Positions 17,271 through 25,139 of a stretch of DNA of 64,000 nucleotides are shown here, piece after piece. Numbering within the stretch: position 1 is the first letter of the stretch; every line of letters starts with the position of its first letter. Both the position numbers and the translations under genes were made by a program. The notes beneath the pieces were generated by a model. That model saw only the letters and a program-made list of their open reading frames with translations, had not been told where the DNA came from and did not search any database. The stretch comes from an uncultured Sanguibacteroides sp. (lineage in GTDB: Bacteria > Bacteroidota > Bacteroidia > Bacteroidales > Marinifilaceae), in assembly GCF_900543425.1 (NCBI RefSeq), contig NZ_UQRQ01000011.1, positions 1-64,000 on the forward strand, in the 5' to 3' direction.

Positions 17271-18560
17271 TTATCTCTTTTTATCATTTACCCGTACGGT
17301 TATCGCATTCCGGTGTCCCCACAACTGCTCGTATTCCGCCATAATTTTTATCGTTTCGCTTAACACGGATAAACCTTCGGAGGTTATCTCCTGAAAAGTG
17401 ATTTTTTTCATAAACGAATCCAGATTCACTCCACTATACGCCCGGGCAAATCCATTGGTCGGCAAGGTATGATTGGTTCCGGAAGCATAATCCCCGGCAC
17501 TCTCGGGAGAGTAATTTCCCAAAAAAACAGAACCGGCACTTTTTATCTCCGGTAGCCATTGTTCATATCCCCGTACACAAAGCATTAAATGCTCGGGAGC
17601 GTAATAATTAACCAATTGCATACACTCCTGTATCGTTTTCAAAACCACACATTTCGAATTTTCCAAAGCTCTTGCGGCTAACTCCTTCCGGGGAAGAGAT
17701 TCCAATTGCCGAATTAACTCGAGTTCAACTCTCTCCGGCAAACCTTCTCGATCGGTAAGAAAAAACACCTGACTATCCGAACCGTGTTCTGCCTGGGATA
17801 ACAAATCGGCCGCAATAAAATCCGGCCGGGCCGAATCATCCGCAACAATCATCAATTCCGAAGGTCCCGCGGGAATATCGATTGCCACTCCGTAACGCTC
17901 CGAACGCAATTTGGCTGCCGTCACAAATCGGTTTCCCGGGCCAAAAATCTTATCGACCCGGTCGATCGAAGGGGTTCCCAGTGTCATAGCGGCAATTGCC
18001 TGCATACCTCCCACTTTATAAACTCTTTTCACTCCACATAAGGAAGCCGTCCATAACACAACGGGATTAATATTTCCATCCCTCTCCGGAGGAGTACACA
18101 TCACGATCTCTTCACAGCCGGCCAATACCGCCGGGACCGCTAACATCAACACGGTCGAAAATAAAGGAGCACTCCCTCCCGGAATATACAACCCAACCCT
18201 CCGTATCGCCCGAGCTTCCTGCCAGCAACAAAACCCCCGTTCATCCCGGTATTCTATTTTAGACGGTTTTTGCAAAGCGTGGAAACGGACTATATTTTTT
18301 TTAGCTTCCCGGACAGCCTCTTTCAAATCTTCACAAACTTTACTTTCCGCTTCCTGAAATTCGGATTCCGAAACGGTAAAATCATCCAATTTTACCCGAT
18401 CAAAATGCCAGGTATATTTCTTTAAAGCTTCATCACCATTCCGTTTTACTTCGTCAAAGACAAGGTCACAAACCCGTTCCAAGTCGGCAGTTTGATTTTC
18501 CGGACGTTTAATTAAGTCCGTCCACTCCTCTTTCAGGGGATATACGATCTTTTCCATCAT
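17271..18560 (-). CDS. hisD: Histidinol dehydrogenase (HisD)
   Basis: A 429-residue zinc enzyme that oxidises histidinol to histidine through histidinal with two NAD+. Family motifs include Y-I-P-G-G-S-A-P-L-F-S, K-V-G-G-M-Q-A-I-A, I-F-G-P-G-N-R-F-V-T, D-I-P-A-G-P-S-E, S-Q-A-E-H-G-S-D-S-Q and the C-terminal Y-A-S-G-T-N-H-T-L-P-T catalytic/zinc region. It lies 74 bases after hisG, the only sizeable gap inside the operon. Confidence 0.96.
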   Translation of the reverse strand: MMEKIVYPLKEEWTDLIKRPENQTADLERVCDLVFDEVKRNGDEALKKYTWHFDRVKLDDFTVSESEFQEAESKVCEDLKEAVREAKKNIVRFHALQKPSKIEYRDERGFCCWQEARAIRRVGLYIPGGSAPLFSTVLMLAVPAVLAGCEEIVMCTPPERDGNINPVVLWTASLCGVKRVYKVGGMQAIAAMTLGTPSIDRVDKIFGPGNRFVTAAKLRSERYGVAIDIPAGPSELMIVADDSARPDFIAADLLSQAEHGSDSQVFFLTDREGLPERVELELIRQLESLPRKELAARALENSKCVVLKTIQECMQLVNYYAPEHLMLCVRGYEQWLPEIKSAGSVFLGNYSPESAGDYASGTNHTLPTNGFARAYSGVNLDSFMKKITFQEITSEGLSVLSETIKIMAEYEQLWGHRNAITVRVNDKKR

Positions 18561-18634
18561 ACTATAAATAATTTAAATTCACAAAATACACGCCCGACAA
18601 GTAATGACCACAAGCACTACATTACCGGATTACA

Positions 18635-19492
18635 CTACTCTATCATTTTTTCTATCGGTACTACCAGTATTCCTTCCGCTCCGGCTTCTTTCAACCGATC
18701 GATCGAATCCCAAAACCGATTTTCATTCACGACCGAATGCAGAGAATACCAGCCGGATTGTCGTAAAGGCATAATCGTTGGACTTTTCATACCCGGCAAT
18801 ATCCTGCAAATCTCTTCCAGCCGCGTTTCCGGCGCATTCAGCAAAATATATTTGTTGTTTTTTGCCGCTAATACGGCTTGCATTCTAAAGATCAATTGAT
18901 TTACCAACCGCTGCTTTTCCGTATTCAAACAAGGATTCGCCACCAATACCGCCGTAGAACGGAATAAGGTATACACCTCTGAAAGACCATTTTTAAATAA
19001 AGTACTACCTGAACTTACGATATCACATATGGCATCCGCCAAACCGATATTCGGAGCGATCTCCACGGAACCGGAAATCACATGAATCTCCGCCTTCAAA
19101 CCATTCTGTTTTAAAAAAGTATTCAAGGTATTCGGGTAGGATGTAGCAATCCGTTTACCCTCTAAAAAAGAGAGTCCGGTAAAAACCTCCGACTTGGGAA
19201 TAGCAATGGAAACCCGACAGGCTGAAAATCCCAAATCCAACAATTTAGAGACACACACTTGTTTTTCAATTACCGTATTTTCTCCCACGATCGCCAAATC
19301 GACAATACCGTCTTCCACGTAATGAGGAATATCCGAATTACGCAAATAAAGAATCTCCAACGAAAAATTGGAAGCTTGCGCCATCAACTGATCTTTCCCG
19401 TTATTGATCGAAATTCCGCACTCCCTCAAGAGAGCCAAAGAATCGTCATACAGTCGGCCTGACTTCTGAACAGCAATTTTTAATCTCGTCAT
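18635..19492 (-). CDS. hisG: ATP phosphoribosyltransferase, long form (HisG)
   Basis: A 285-residue enzyme for the first committed step, joining ATP and PRPP. The two-lobed catalytic part (I-A-V-Q-K-S-G-R-L at the start, L-A-I-V-G-E-N-T-V near 68, I-A-T-S-Y-P-N-T near 116) is followed by a PRPP-binding-loop region (D-A-I-C-D-I-V-S-S-G-S-T-L). The last ~75 residues form the ferredoxin-like regulatory domain of the long form, so it should be feedback-inhibited by histidine without HisZ. First structural gene, with the leader/attenuator 80-180 bases upstream. Confidence 0.95.
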   Translation of the reverse strand: MTRLKIAVQKSGRLYDDSLALLRECGISINNGKDQLMAQASNFSLEILYLRNSDIPHYVEDGIVDLAIVGENTVIEKQVCVSKLLDLGFSACRVSIAIPKSEVFTGLSFLEGKRIATSYPNTLNTFLKQNGLKAEIHVISGSVEIAPNIGLADAICDIVSSGSTLFKNGLSEVYTLFRSTAVLVANPCLNTEKQRLVNQLIFRMQAVLAAKNNKYILLNAPETRLEEICRILPGMKSPTIMPLRQSGWYSLHSVVNENRFWDSIDRLKEAGAEGILVVPIEKMIE

Positions 19493-19544
19493 ATTTTTTG
19501 ATTTAAAAACTCGCTGAATCCGGGAAGGCCAAATGAATAAAAGA

Positions 19545-19573
19545 CAAAAAAGCCCGCCTGAACCAGGCGAGCT
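19545..19573 (-). terminator. his operon attenuator terminator
   Basis: On the minus strand a ten-bp stem (AGCTCGCCTG with CAGGCGGGCT, one G-U, three-base loop) is followed by six T, about 50 bases before hisG. Its 5' arm (CTCGCCTG, 19564-19571) can instead pair with CAGGTGAG at 19616-19623 in the last codons of the leader peptide, giving an alternative antiterminator. This is the classic attenuator layout. Confidence 0.85.
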
Positions 19574-19611
19574 CGTTTATACTTTCTATTTTAAATTACA
19601 GCATAACAGCA

Positions 19612-19671
19612 TCATCTCACCTGAATACAGTGATGGCAATGATGATGCATATGATGTAAACTTGTTCTCAT
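19612..19671 (-). CDS. hisL: his operon leader peptide, seven His in 19 residues
   Basis: The minus strand encodes MRTSLHHMHHHCHHCIQVR followed by TGA, starting 20-odd bases after a perfect -7 box and ending 38 bases before the attenuator terminator. Seven of nineteen codons are histidine, an extreme bias that only makes sense as a sensor of charged tRNA-His. A shorter start at 19650 (twelve residues, five His) is possible. When ribosomes stall on the His codons the following CAGGTGAG stays free to form the antiterminator; when they finish, they cover it and the terminator forms. Gene name by analogy with enterobacterial hisL. Confidence 0.85.
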   Translation of the reverse strand: MRTSLHHMHHHCHHCIQVR

Positions 19672-19690
19672 ATTTTGTCTTTTACAGTTG

Positions 19691-19698
19691 CAAATATA
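19691..19698 (-). promoter_or_regulatory. Promoter (-7 box) of the his operon
   Basis: TATATTTG on the minus strand matches TAnnTTTG exactly. Transcription would begin near 19684-19686, only about 13-15 bases before the leader-peptide ATG at 19671. The -33 element is not clear. Confidence 0.6.
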
Positions 19699-19728
19699 AA
19701 AATATTTTTTTTTAAAACCATCCAACAT

Positions 19729-19759
19729 AAAAAAATCCTGTAGCTAATACTACAGGATT
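19729..19759 (-). terminator. Terminator of the lipoprotein gene upstream of his
   Basis: A perfect ten-bp stem (AATCCTGTAG with CTACAGGATT, six-base loop) runs into seven T on the minus strand, just past the stop of the lipoprotein gene at 19783. Confidence 0.85.
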
Positions 19760-19782
19760 CTTTAGTTTTCTATCGGAAAAAT

Positions 19783-20562
19783 TTATTTTTCTAATTTAAT
19801 TCCGATTTTAAACTCGGTTGTTTTAGCCCAAACACCGGGAAGAGCCCCTAATATCGGTTTGATTATGGCAATCATATCGTCATTTGAATCCTCCGGAATC
19901 AACTTGGAAAGAACCGGTAGCAAAGTCATGACCTGATCGAAGAAAGCTTTGTCAAGAGATATCTCAAGTTTCTTATCCTGATCTGTCAAAGTATAAGTCG
20001 CAGGAATTCCTTCCGTGATCACCTTATTAACAAATGCCATAAGGGTATTCAGGTCGGCTTGTGACAATCCGAGAGTTCCCAAAGACTCTAAACTCAAATC
20101 AGCCTCAGCCAAAATATTGACGATATTGGGATAAAGAGCAATCTTACTTCCGGATACGATCTTATAGCTTAAATATTTCGGTTCTGAAGTTTTCCAGGCA
20201 GGAGTAACCGTTCCTTCCAGACTTACACCGGCATCGGAATAAGTAGCTATAACCTGTCCTTTCTTCTGGAAAGTAACATCTTTCAACACCTGCGCCAAAA
20301 GTTGGCCTCCAATACCTTCAGCCAGACCCTGTATCGTCTCGAGCGGAAAATCTAATCCAAATACAGGTAGAGTCGTTCCCTCTGCTGCCACCCAATTGAA
20401 AGACAATGGACCGGAAACAAATGACTGACTTTCATCTACTTGCACGCTCTCTAAATTCCATTTTCCAACAAGGGCATGGTCATTATCATCATCATCACTA
20501 CATGCTGAAAAGAACGTTACACCCAAAATCAATAATAACAAAAGTTTGTTTTTCATAGTCAT
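19783..20562 (-). CDS. Lipoprotein, DUF4925-like
   Basis: A 259-residue lipoprotein with signal peptide and lipobox (F-F-S-A-C, Cys near residue 21) followed by an acidic D-D-D-D-N-D surface-export-like stretch. It continues with A-L-V-G-K-W-N-L-E-S-V, a lipocalin-like or DUF4925-type opening common in Bacteroidales, and ends with K-T-T-E-F-K-I-G-I-K-L. The signal peptide nearly matches that of the divergent gene at 20870 (M-K-N-K-L-L-x-x-L-I-L-G), which suggests a related pair sharing the 307-base intergenic region. A second ATG six bases inside is equally possible. Function unknown. Confidence 0.6.
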   Translation of the reverse strand: MTMKNKLLLLLILGVTFFSACSDDDDNDHALVGKWNLESVQVDESQSFVSGPLSFNWVAAEGTTLPVFGLDFPLETIQGLAEGIGGQLLAQVLKDVTFQKKGQVIATYSDAGVSLEGTVTPAWKTSEPKYLSYKIVSGSKIALYPNIVNILAEADLSLESLGTLGLSQADLNTLMAFVNKVITEGIPATYTLTDQDKKLEISLDKAFFDQVMTLLPVLSKLIPEDSNDDMIAIIKPILGALPGVWAKTTEFKIGIKLEK

Positions 20563-20791
20563 TAAATATTAATTAAACATATTGTTTTTCATCTTAAAAC
20601 CTTCGTTTTTTTAATACGACGAATTTATTAGCAGCAAAAAACATGCAAAAATAATCAAAAATTAAACATTCCCTCGTTTTTTAACATTTGATTTTTCTAT
20701 ACATCTAATTACGTGCACCATGCATTATTATAGCACGAGTGTTAAATAAAAACACATAATTATAACCTTTTTCATTTTCTTTATTTTATTC

Positions 20792-20821
20792 TCTATCAAA
20801 AAAGGAACGTTTTTTGATAGA
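20792..20821. repeat. Perfect 12-bp inverted repeat in a divergent promoter region
   Basis: TCTATCAAAAAA and its exact complement flank the six bases GGAACG. The repeat sits about 50 bases before the gene at 20870, just upstream of a -7-like TACATTTA at 20825-20832, so it would overlap the -33 region. It could be an operator, or a hairpin that ends read-through transcription. The rest of 20563-20869 is AT-rich promoter DNA. Confidence 0.55.
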
Positions 20822-20869
20822 CAGTACATTTATTTATAATATAAAAAATTAACTAATAATTAATGACTT

Positions 20870-21787
20870 ATGAAAAACAAATTACTATTTTTTCTAATCT
20901 TAGGTATGAGTATTTTTTCCGCCTGTCATGATGACGACAAACCGGAAGCTCCGCCAACCATTGACGACATTGTCGCAACTTATTCTGCCGACAAGCTACA
21001 AGCTACAGCCAACGGAGAAAACCTCCCGGCGAACGCTTCCATCAACATCGTAAAAGAGACCGATGAAACAAGTACGATCAAACTACTAAACATCGTACCG
21101 GGTGTCCCGGAATTTGCTATTCCCAAAGCAACTTTTGAAGCGGTAAGCAAAAGTGCCTATTACAGTAAACTCGAGGGTAGTGCAACCGACAGTATTGTCG
21201 GATATGAGGTACAACTAATAGGAACCGTTGATGCCGGAATTTTAAATGCCACGATCACGATCACCGACATGGGTGGAGAAAGTATCGACGCTACAAGTTT
21301 TTACAACAAAACTTACAAAGGAGAGATGACCATCAACGTTTCTAACCTGAGCGAGCCTGTAATCATGACTCAACGAATCTACACATCGCGTCCCTCCACC
21401 AGAGAAACATCTCGTATCCAATTGGAAATAAACAACTTCTCTTTCTCGGGCATGTCGTTAGGGACGATAAAGCTGGATACCCTTCCCGTCCTGCAAAGAG
21501 GACGTTATTACTCCTTTAAATCAATAGATCAGGAAATAGAAGTACAGGGAATTGGAAAAGTGCAGGTGGATGTCAACGGAGTAATTGTCGATAACGACAT
21601 ACAACTCTCGTTAATCGTAAAAGCAGGACCTTTGACCGTTAATGTCTCGTTTGACGGAGAGAACGTAACAGAAAGTACGGACATGAAGGCCACAATCACC
21701 ATAAACAGTAACGTTCTTCTCGATCCGATCGCAGTCAGCGGATCCAATTACACGTTTAAAGTATGGGATTCTACCCCGAACGAGTAA
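20870..21787 (+). CDS. Calycin-like lipoprotein, N-terminal part of a stop-split gene
   Basis: The first 305 residues of a lipoprotein. The signal peptide has a lipobox (F-S-A-C, Cys near 19) followed by D-D-D-K. Residues about 150-275 fit the calycin-like beta-barrel domain of Bacteroidota (Y-K-G-E-M-T-I-N-V, I-N-N-F-S-F-S-G-M-S-L-G-T-I-K-L, V-D-V-N-G-V-I-V, V-N-V-S-F-D-G). The TAA at 21785-21787 interrupts one continuous frame that goes on to 22726, so the product ends just before its expected PCMD domain. The single stop could be a recent nonsense mutation, a sequencing error or, less likely, a recoded site. Both halves look otherwise undamaged. Confidence 0.6.
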   Translation: MKNKLLFFLILGMSIFSACHDDDKPEAPPTIDDIVATYSADKLQATANGENLPANASINIVKETDETSTIKLLNIVPGVPEFAIPKATFEAVSKSAYYSKLEGSATDSIVGYEVQLIGTVDAGILNATITITDMGGESIDATSFYNKTYKGEMTINVSNLSEPVIMTQRIYTSRPSTRETSRIQLEINNFSFSGMSLGTIKLDTLPVLQRGRYYSFKSIDQEIEVQGIGKVQVDVNGVIVDNDIQLSLIVKAGPLTVNVSFDGENVTESTDMKATITINSNVLLDPIAVSGSNYTFKVWDSTPNE

Positions 21788-22726
21788 TTGGTTTTACTCC
21801 CGAAAATAGATATTCCGGCCGGTGCGACCCTGGATTCCGTTACGATTTATAATGCCACAAATAAGACCAGCACTAAAATCGACGACAAAACAGCTATCGA
21901 TTTTTCTGAATTTACACCGGAATGTTACGTGGCCTACTATGTTACGGCCGAAGACGTTCGCAAGAACAGCACTAAAAAATTATTCATTGTAAAGGTGGAG
22001 GATAAAGACTTGGTATACACGATGGAAAAGTGGAATACTATTGGTAATTATTTTGAACCCGAGGGACTCACCTCCTCCAATACTGCAGCCTCACTCTTTC
22101 CAATTATGGGTATTCCAGTAGAACCTTATCCCGTCTCAAAAGCCGAAGACGGAGCCGCAAAAGTTATAACCAGAAAAACCGTTAGTGAAACCACACCGAG
22201 CGGAATGGTTCCTGCCATGACGGCCGGTACGTTATTCAACGGCGAATTCAAACTCAACATTTTCGATCAACTGAAAAGTACCCAATTCGGTGTTCCTTAC
22301 CGGAAAAAACCGGTATCCCTGAAAGTTACTTACAAATATACCCCGGGAACACCCTATTATAAAACAGAAAAAGTGCCAAGCGGAAGTTCCACTATCAATA
22401 CCGCCGTAGAAATGCCGAATAAAAAAGATACTTGCTCCATCAATGCCTACCTGTATGAAGTGAGCTCTTACGACCAAGCCCTGGACGGAAGCAATATAAA
22501 CACCTCCACTTCCGTAATACTGAAAGCAAGTCTTATCGACGGAAACTCAACAAGCGATTATAACAGTCGAACCATCCATTTCGAAGAGATCGGTAACGGA
22601 TCGTACGATCCCACGAAAAAATACAAATTAGCTATCGTTTGTACCCCCAGTAAAGACGGAGACCAATTCATGGGAGCCGAAAGTACCTTGTGGATCAAAT
22701 ACCTGGAAATCATTCCTGAAGAATAA
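21788..22726 (+). pseudogene. PCMD-domain C-terminal part of the stop-split lipoprotein gene
   Basis: This 312-codon stretch continues in the same frame directly after the TAA at 21785 with no ribosome site or signal peptide of its own. After a short all-beta linker (I-D-I-P-A-G-A-T-L-D-S-V) it holds a PCMD-type domain at about codons 80-312: W-N-T-I-G-N-Y-F, L-K-V-T-Y-K-Y-T-P-G, and the closing G-A-E-S-T-L-W-I-K-Y-L-E-I-I. That domain is carbohydrate-metabolism associated in Bacteroidota but its role is unproven. Without read-through of the stop it should not be made, or not exported. Confidence 0.55.
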
Positions 22727-22748
22727 ACAGATTACCTGCAGGAAAGAG

Positions 22749-22770
22749 AGGCGGCCTTTTGGGGCCGCCT
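22749..22770 (+). terminator. Hairpin after the PCMD gene
   Basis: A strong eight-bp GC stem (AGGCGGCC with GGCCGCCT, six-base loop) follows the stop at 22726. The T run after it is poor, so termination efficiency is uncertain; it also separates the convergent gene at 22787. Confidence 0.6.
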
Positions 22771-22786
22771 CCTTGCTATCACCAAC

Positions 22787-23686
22787 CTACTGAAGTGACG
22801 AGATATCGAACTCATCACATTGTTTCATTGCTTCTTTCAATATATCGTATTTCTTTTTCATCAGGGGATATGTTTCGAGTAAGGCATCCCGTTCCGCTTT
22901 TGTTACCCTGAAGATAAACTCCAGCCATTGAGAAACATCGATATCCTTCGAGGGAGCCTGAATCCACCAGCCTCCCCAATCCGGATCATAATTCGTCATT
23001 CCGGGATCATAGGAAACAAATCCCATCTCATGCCAATCGACATCATCCGGAGTTTCCACATCCCAGTCCCAATCGGATTGTTTATAATACTCTTCACTTA
23101 CTTCATAAAACTCCTCCGGAATCTGAAAAACGCCCTTGATTGCCAATAAATAATCTTTCCAGAATTTACCGTTTACCTCTCCCCGAATCTCCCGGATATC
23201 GGCATCTGTATAACTATCCATCTCCGGACGAATACCGGCAATCGCCACGTAGTTCGTACTCACAAAAGCATGGTAACTGGGCGTCTGCTCTTCCATTCCC
23301 AGAAAGAAAATAGAATCGGCCATAATCAAAGAATAAGGCAGGTATTTCTTTAAGAAACTTTCAGGATAAACATCGATAAATACTTTTTTTACCAAAGACA
23401 ACCCCTTTTCGAGCAGTTCCTTCTCCTGAAGAGGGGAGACCATTCTGATATTATTCTTTTTCTTAAAGTTATAACGGTAATCCCGAATACCGGGATCTTT
23501 CACAATAATCGTCTGGTACGTCTTGTAAAACTCATGAATATAATGTTGGACAGGATCCGACGGATCATCTTCCAAATTATACCAGCTATCTCCTATGGTA
23601 GCATGAATCTTATCCTCATCGGAACAAGCATTCAAACAAAATACCAATGCACAAAACAGTATTAATTGTATTAATTTCATTTTCAT
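22787..23686 (-). CDS. Peptidase_Mx1-like lipoprotein lacking the HEXXH motif
   Basis: A 299-residue lipoprotein (lipobox L-N-A-C, Cys near residue 21) coded right behind susD. Its start (D-P-V-Q-H-Y-I-H-E-F-Y-K-T-Y-Q-T-I-I-V) resembles the putative zinc metallopeptidase lipoproteins (Mx1 type) that accompany SusC/SusD pairs in Bacteroidales. Where those have HEXXH, this protein reads R-G-E-V-N-G-K-F-W-K, so the zinc site appears lost. A D/W-rich segment lies near residues 205-245. It probably acts as a surface binding partner of the SusCD transporter, not as a protease. Family call moderate. Confidence 0.6.
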   Translation of the reverse strand: MKMKLIQLILFCALVFCLNACSDEDKIHATIGDSWYNLEDDPSDPVQHYIHEFYKTYQTIIVKDPGIRDYRYNFKKKNNIRMVSPLQEKELLEKGLSLVKKVFIDVYPESFLKKYLPYSLIMADSIFFLGMEEQTPSYHAFVSTNYVAIAGIRPEMDSYTDADIREIRGEVNGKFWKDYLLAIKGVFQIPEEFYEVSEEYYKQSDWDWDVETPDDVDWHEMGFVSYDPGMTNYDPDWGGWWIQAPSKDIDVSQWLEFIFRVTKAERDALLETYPLMKKKYDILKEAMKQCDEFDISSLQ

Positions 23687-23703
23687 CTAATTTTTGGTTT
23701 TCA

Positions 23704-25131
23704 TCATTTTCCCCGTTGCGGACGGTCTATTTTTTCTATAGAAAGATTCATATCCCGCTCTTTCTGCGGTAGCGGTAAGGTATAAGCCGGATCATCTTTT
23801 CTCAACACATACTCGACATAGTTACTCGGATTCTCTACAGATGTATATCGATGTACAATCTCAGGACGATCCCAACGACGCAAGTCAAACCAACGAAATC
23901 CCTCGAAACAGAACTCCATCCGGCGTTCATCTTTCACGTAATTCAGCGCCTGCTCTGCCGTTGTAGCCGAAAGGCTGTAATCTCCCGAAATTCGTTTCTC
24001 CCGAATAGCATTTACATCCTGCATGGCATTTTCTATGTTTCCCTTCTGGGCGTAGGCCTCTGCCCGGTTCAAATAAGCCTCCGACAAACGAAAAGCATAA
24101 GCATAAACTCCATCGGAAGAAGCCCCGTAAAATTTTAACGGTTTCTTTTTCGTATTATCAAAAAATAAGTTAGTCGTTTTTCGTTTATCGGTAGCCGTAT
24201 ACAGGTTCATCAACCCCTCCGAGGGGACGAAAGAAGCAGCATAAGAAGCTCCATACTGAAATGCCCGGCTTTGGGTTGAGAGGTTTCCATAAGTAAACAT
24301 GATCTCACCATTACTTATAGACATAAATCTCTGATTCGAATAAGTACCATTCATATCAAACAATTCGGCATCTGTCGACATAATGACCGAATCGGCATAA
24401 GCAATTGTCCGGTCATAATCTTTCCTGAACAAGGCAATCCGGCAAGCTAACAAATAAGAAGTAGACAAATTCGGTCGAAAAATCGTTTTTTCCATTTCCG
24501 CCTCCTTAAAAAAAGTAATCGAGCGTTTAATATCCTCCTCCATCAAATCATACACCGCTTTAATAGAGGAACGGGATAACAGTTTGTCTTCAACACCTGT
24601 TGCAAAGTTGATCGGCACACAAAAATCAACGGCAGCCTGTTCTTCGTTAATATAAGGTTTGCCGTATAAATTAGCCAACATAAAATAGGACCAGGCTCTT
24701 AGAAAATAAGCTTCTCCTGCCAAATCGGCTTTCTCCCTCCGGCTGCCTTCCATATTATTTAAATTATCAAGAATCACATTAGCCACAAATATCCGATGGT
24801 AATACTCTTCCCAGGCCCGATCTTCCGTCAGAGCATTATTCATTTGCAATTCAGGATATTGTTGCCAGGAATAGTATGACCAGAAACTCGTACGTTTATC
24901 TTCCCGGGTAAGCTTTTTCAGATTAATATACTCCTCGGCATCGTCCGTCATCACATCCAGGTAATCACACAAAATCAACTTATTGTTTAAACCTTCTCCG
25001 TATAAAAATTCTTTATAGTTCTGAACGGTTTTGGGAATTAACAGGTCCTGTGAATTTTCATCCAGAAAATCACTACAAGCTCCAAACAATAGAATAAATG
25101 ATATATATAATAAATTATGTTTTTTCATCAC
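23704..25131 (-). CDS. SusD/RagB-type nutrient-binding lipoprotein
   Basis: A 475-residue surface lipoprotein that forms the lid of a SusC-type channel. The lipobox is F-G-A-C (Cys near 19), followed by S-D-F-L-D-E, the usual SusD opening. TPR-like helices (A-G-E-A-Y-F-L-R-A-W-S-Y-F-M-L-A-N-L-Y-G near residue 145) and the C-terminal L-N-R-A-E-A-Y-A, E-R-R-M-E-F-C-F-E-G-F-R-W-F-D-L-R-R segment are the RagB/SusD hallmarks. It starts eight bases after susC. No glycoside hydrolase is nearby, so the ligand may be a peptide, glycopeptide or chelate instead of a glycan; this is inference. Confidence 0.9.
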   Translation of the reverse strand: MMKKHNLLYISFILLFGACSDFLDENSQDLLIPKTVQNYKEFLYGEGLNNKLILCDYLDVMTDDAEEYINLKKLTREDKRTSFWSYYSWQQYPELQMNNALTEDRAWEEYYHRIFVANVILDNLNNMEGSRREKADLAGEAYFLRAWSYFMLANLYGKPYINEEQAAVDFCVPINFATGVEDKLLSRSSIKAVYDLMEEDIKRSITFFKEAEMEKTIFRPNLSTSYLLACRIALFRKDYDRTIAYADSVIMSTDAELFDMNGTYSNQRFMSISNGEIMFTYGNLSTQSRAFQYGASYAASFVPSEGLMNLYTATDKRKTTNLFFDNTKKKPLKFYGASSDGVYAYAFRLSEAYLNRAEAYAQKGNIENAMQDVNAIREKRISGDYSLSATTAEQALNYVKDERRMEFCFEGFRWFDLRRWDRPEIVHRYTSVENPSNYVEYVLRKDDPAYTLPLPQKERDMNLSIEKIDRPQRGK

Positions 25132-25139
25132 AAGCGATT

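Noticed and set aside
19533..19715. A 60-codon plus-strand frame opposite the his leader
   Set aside because: It is the antisense of the leader peptide and attenuator, whose pairing logic and codon content explain the sequence fully.
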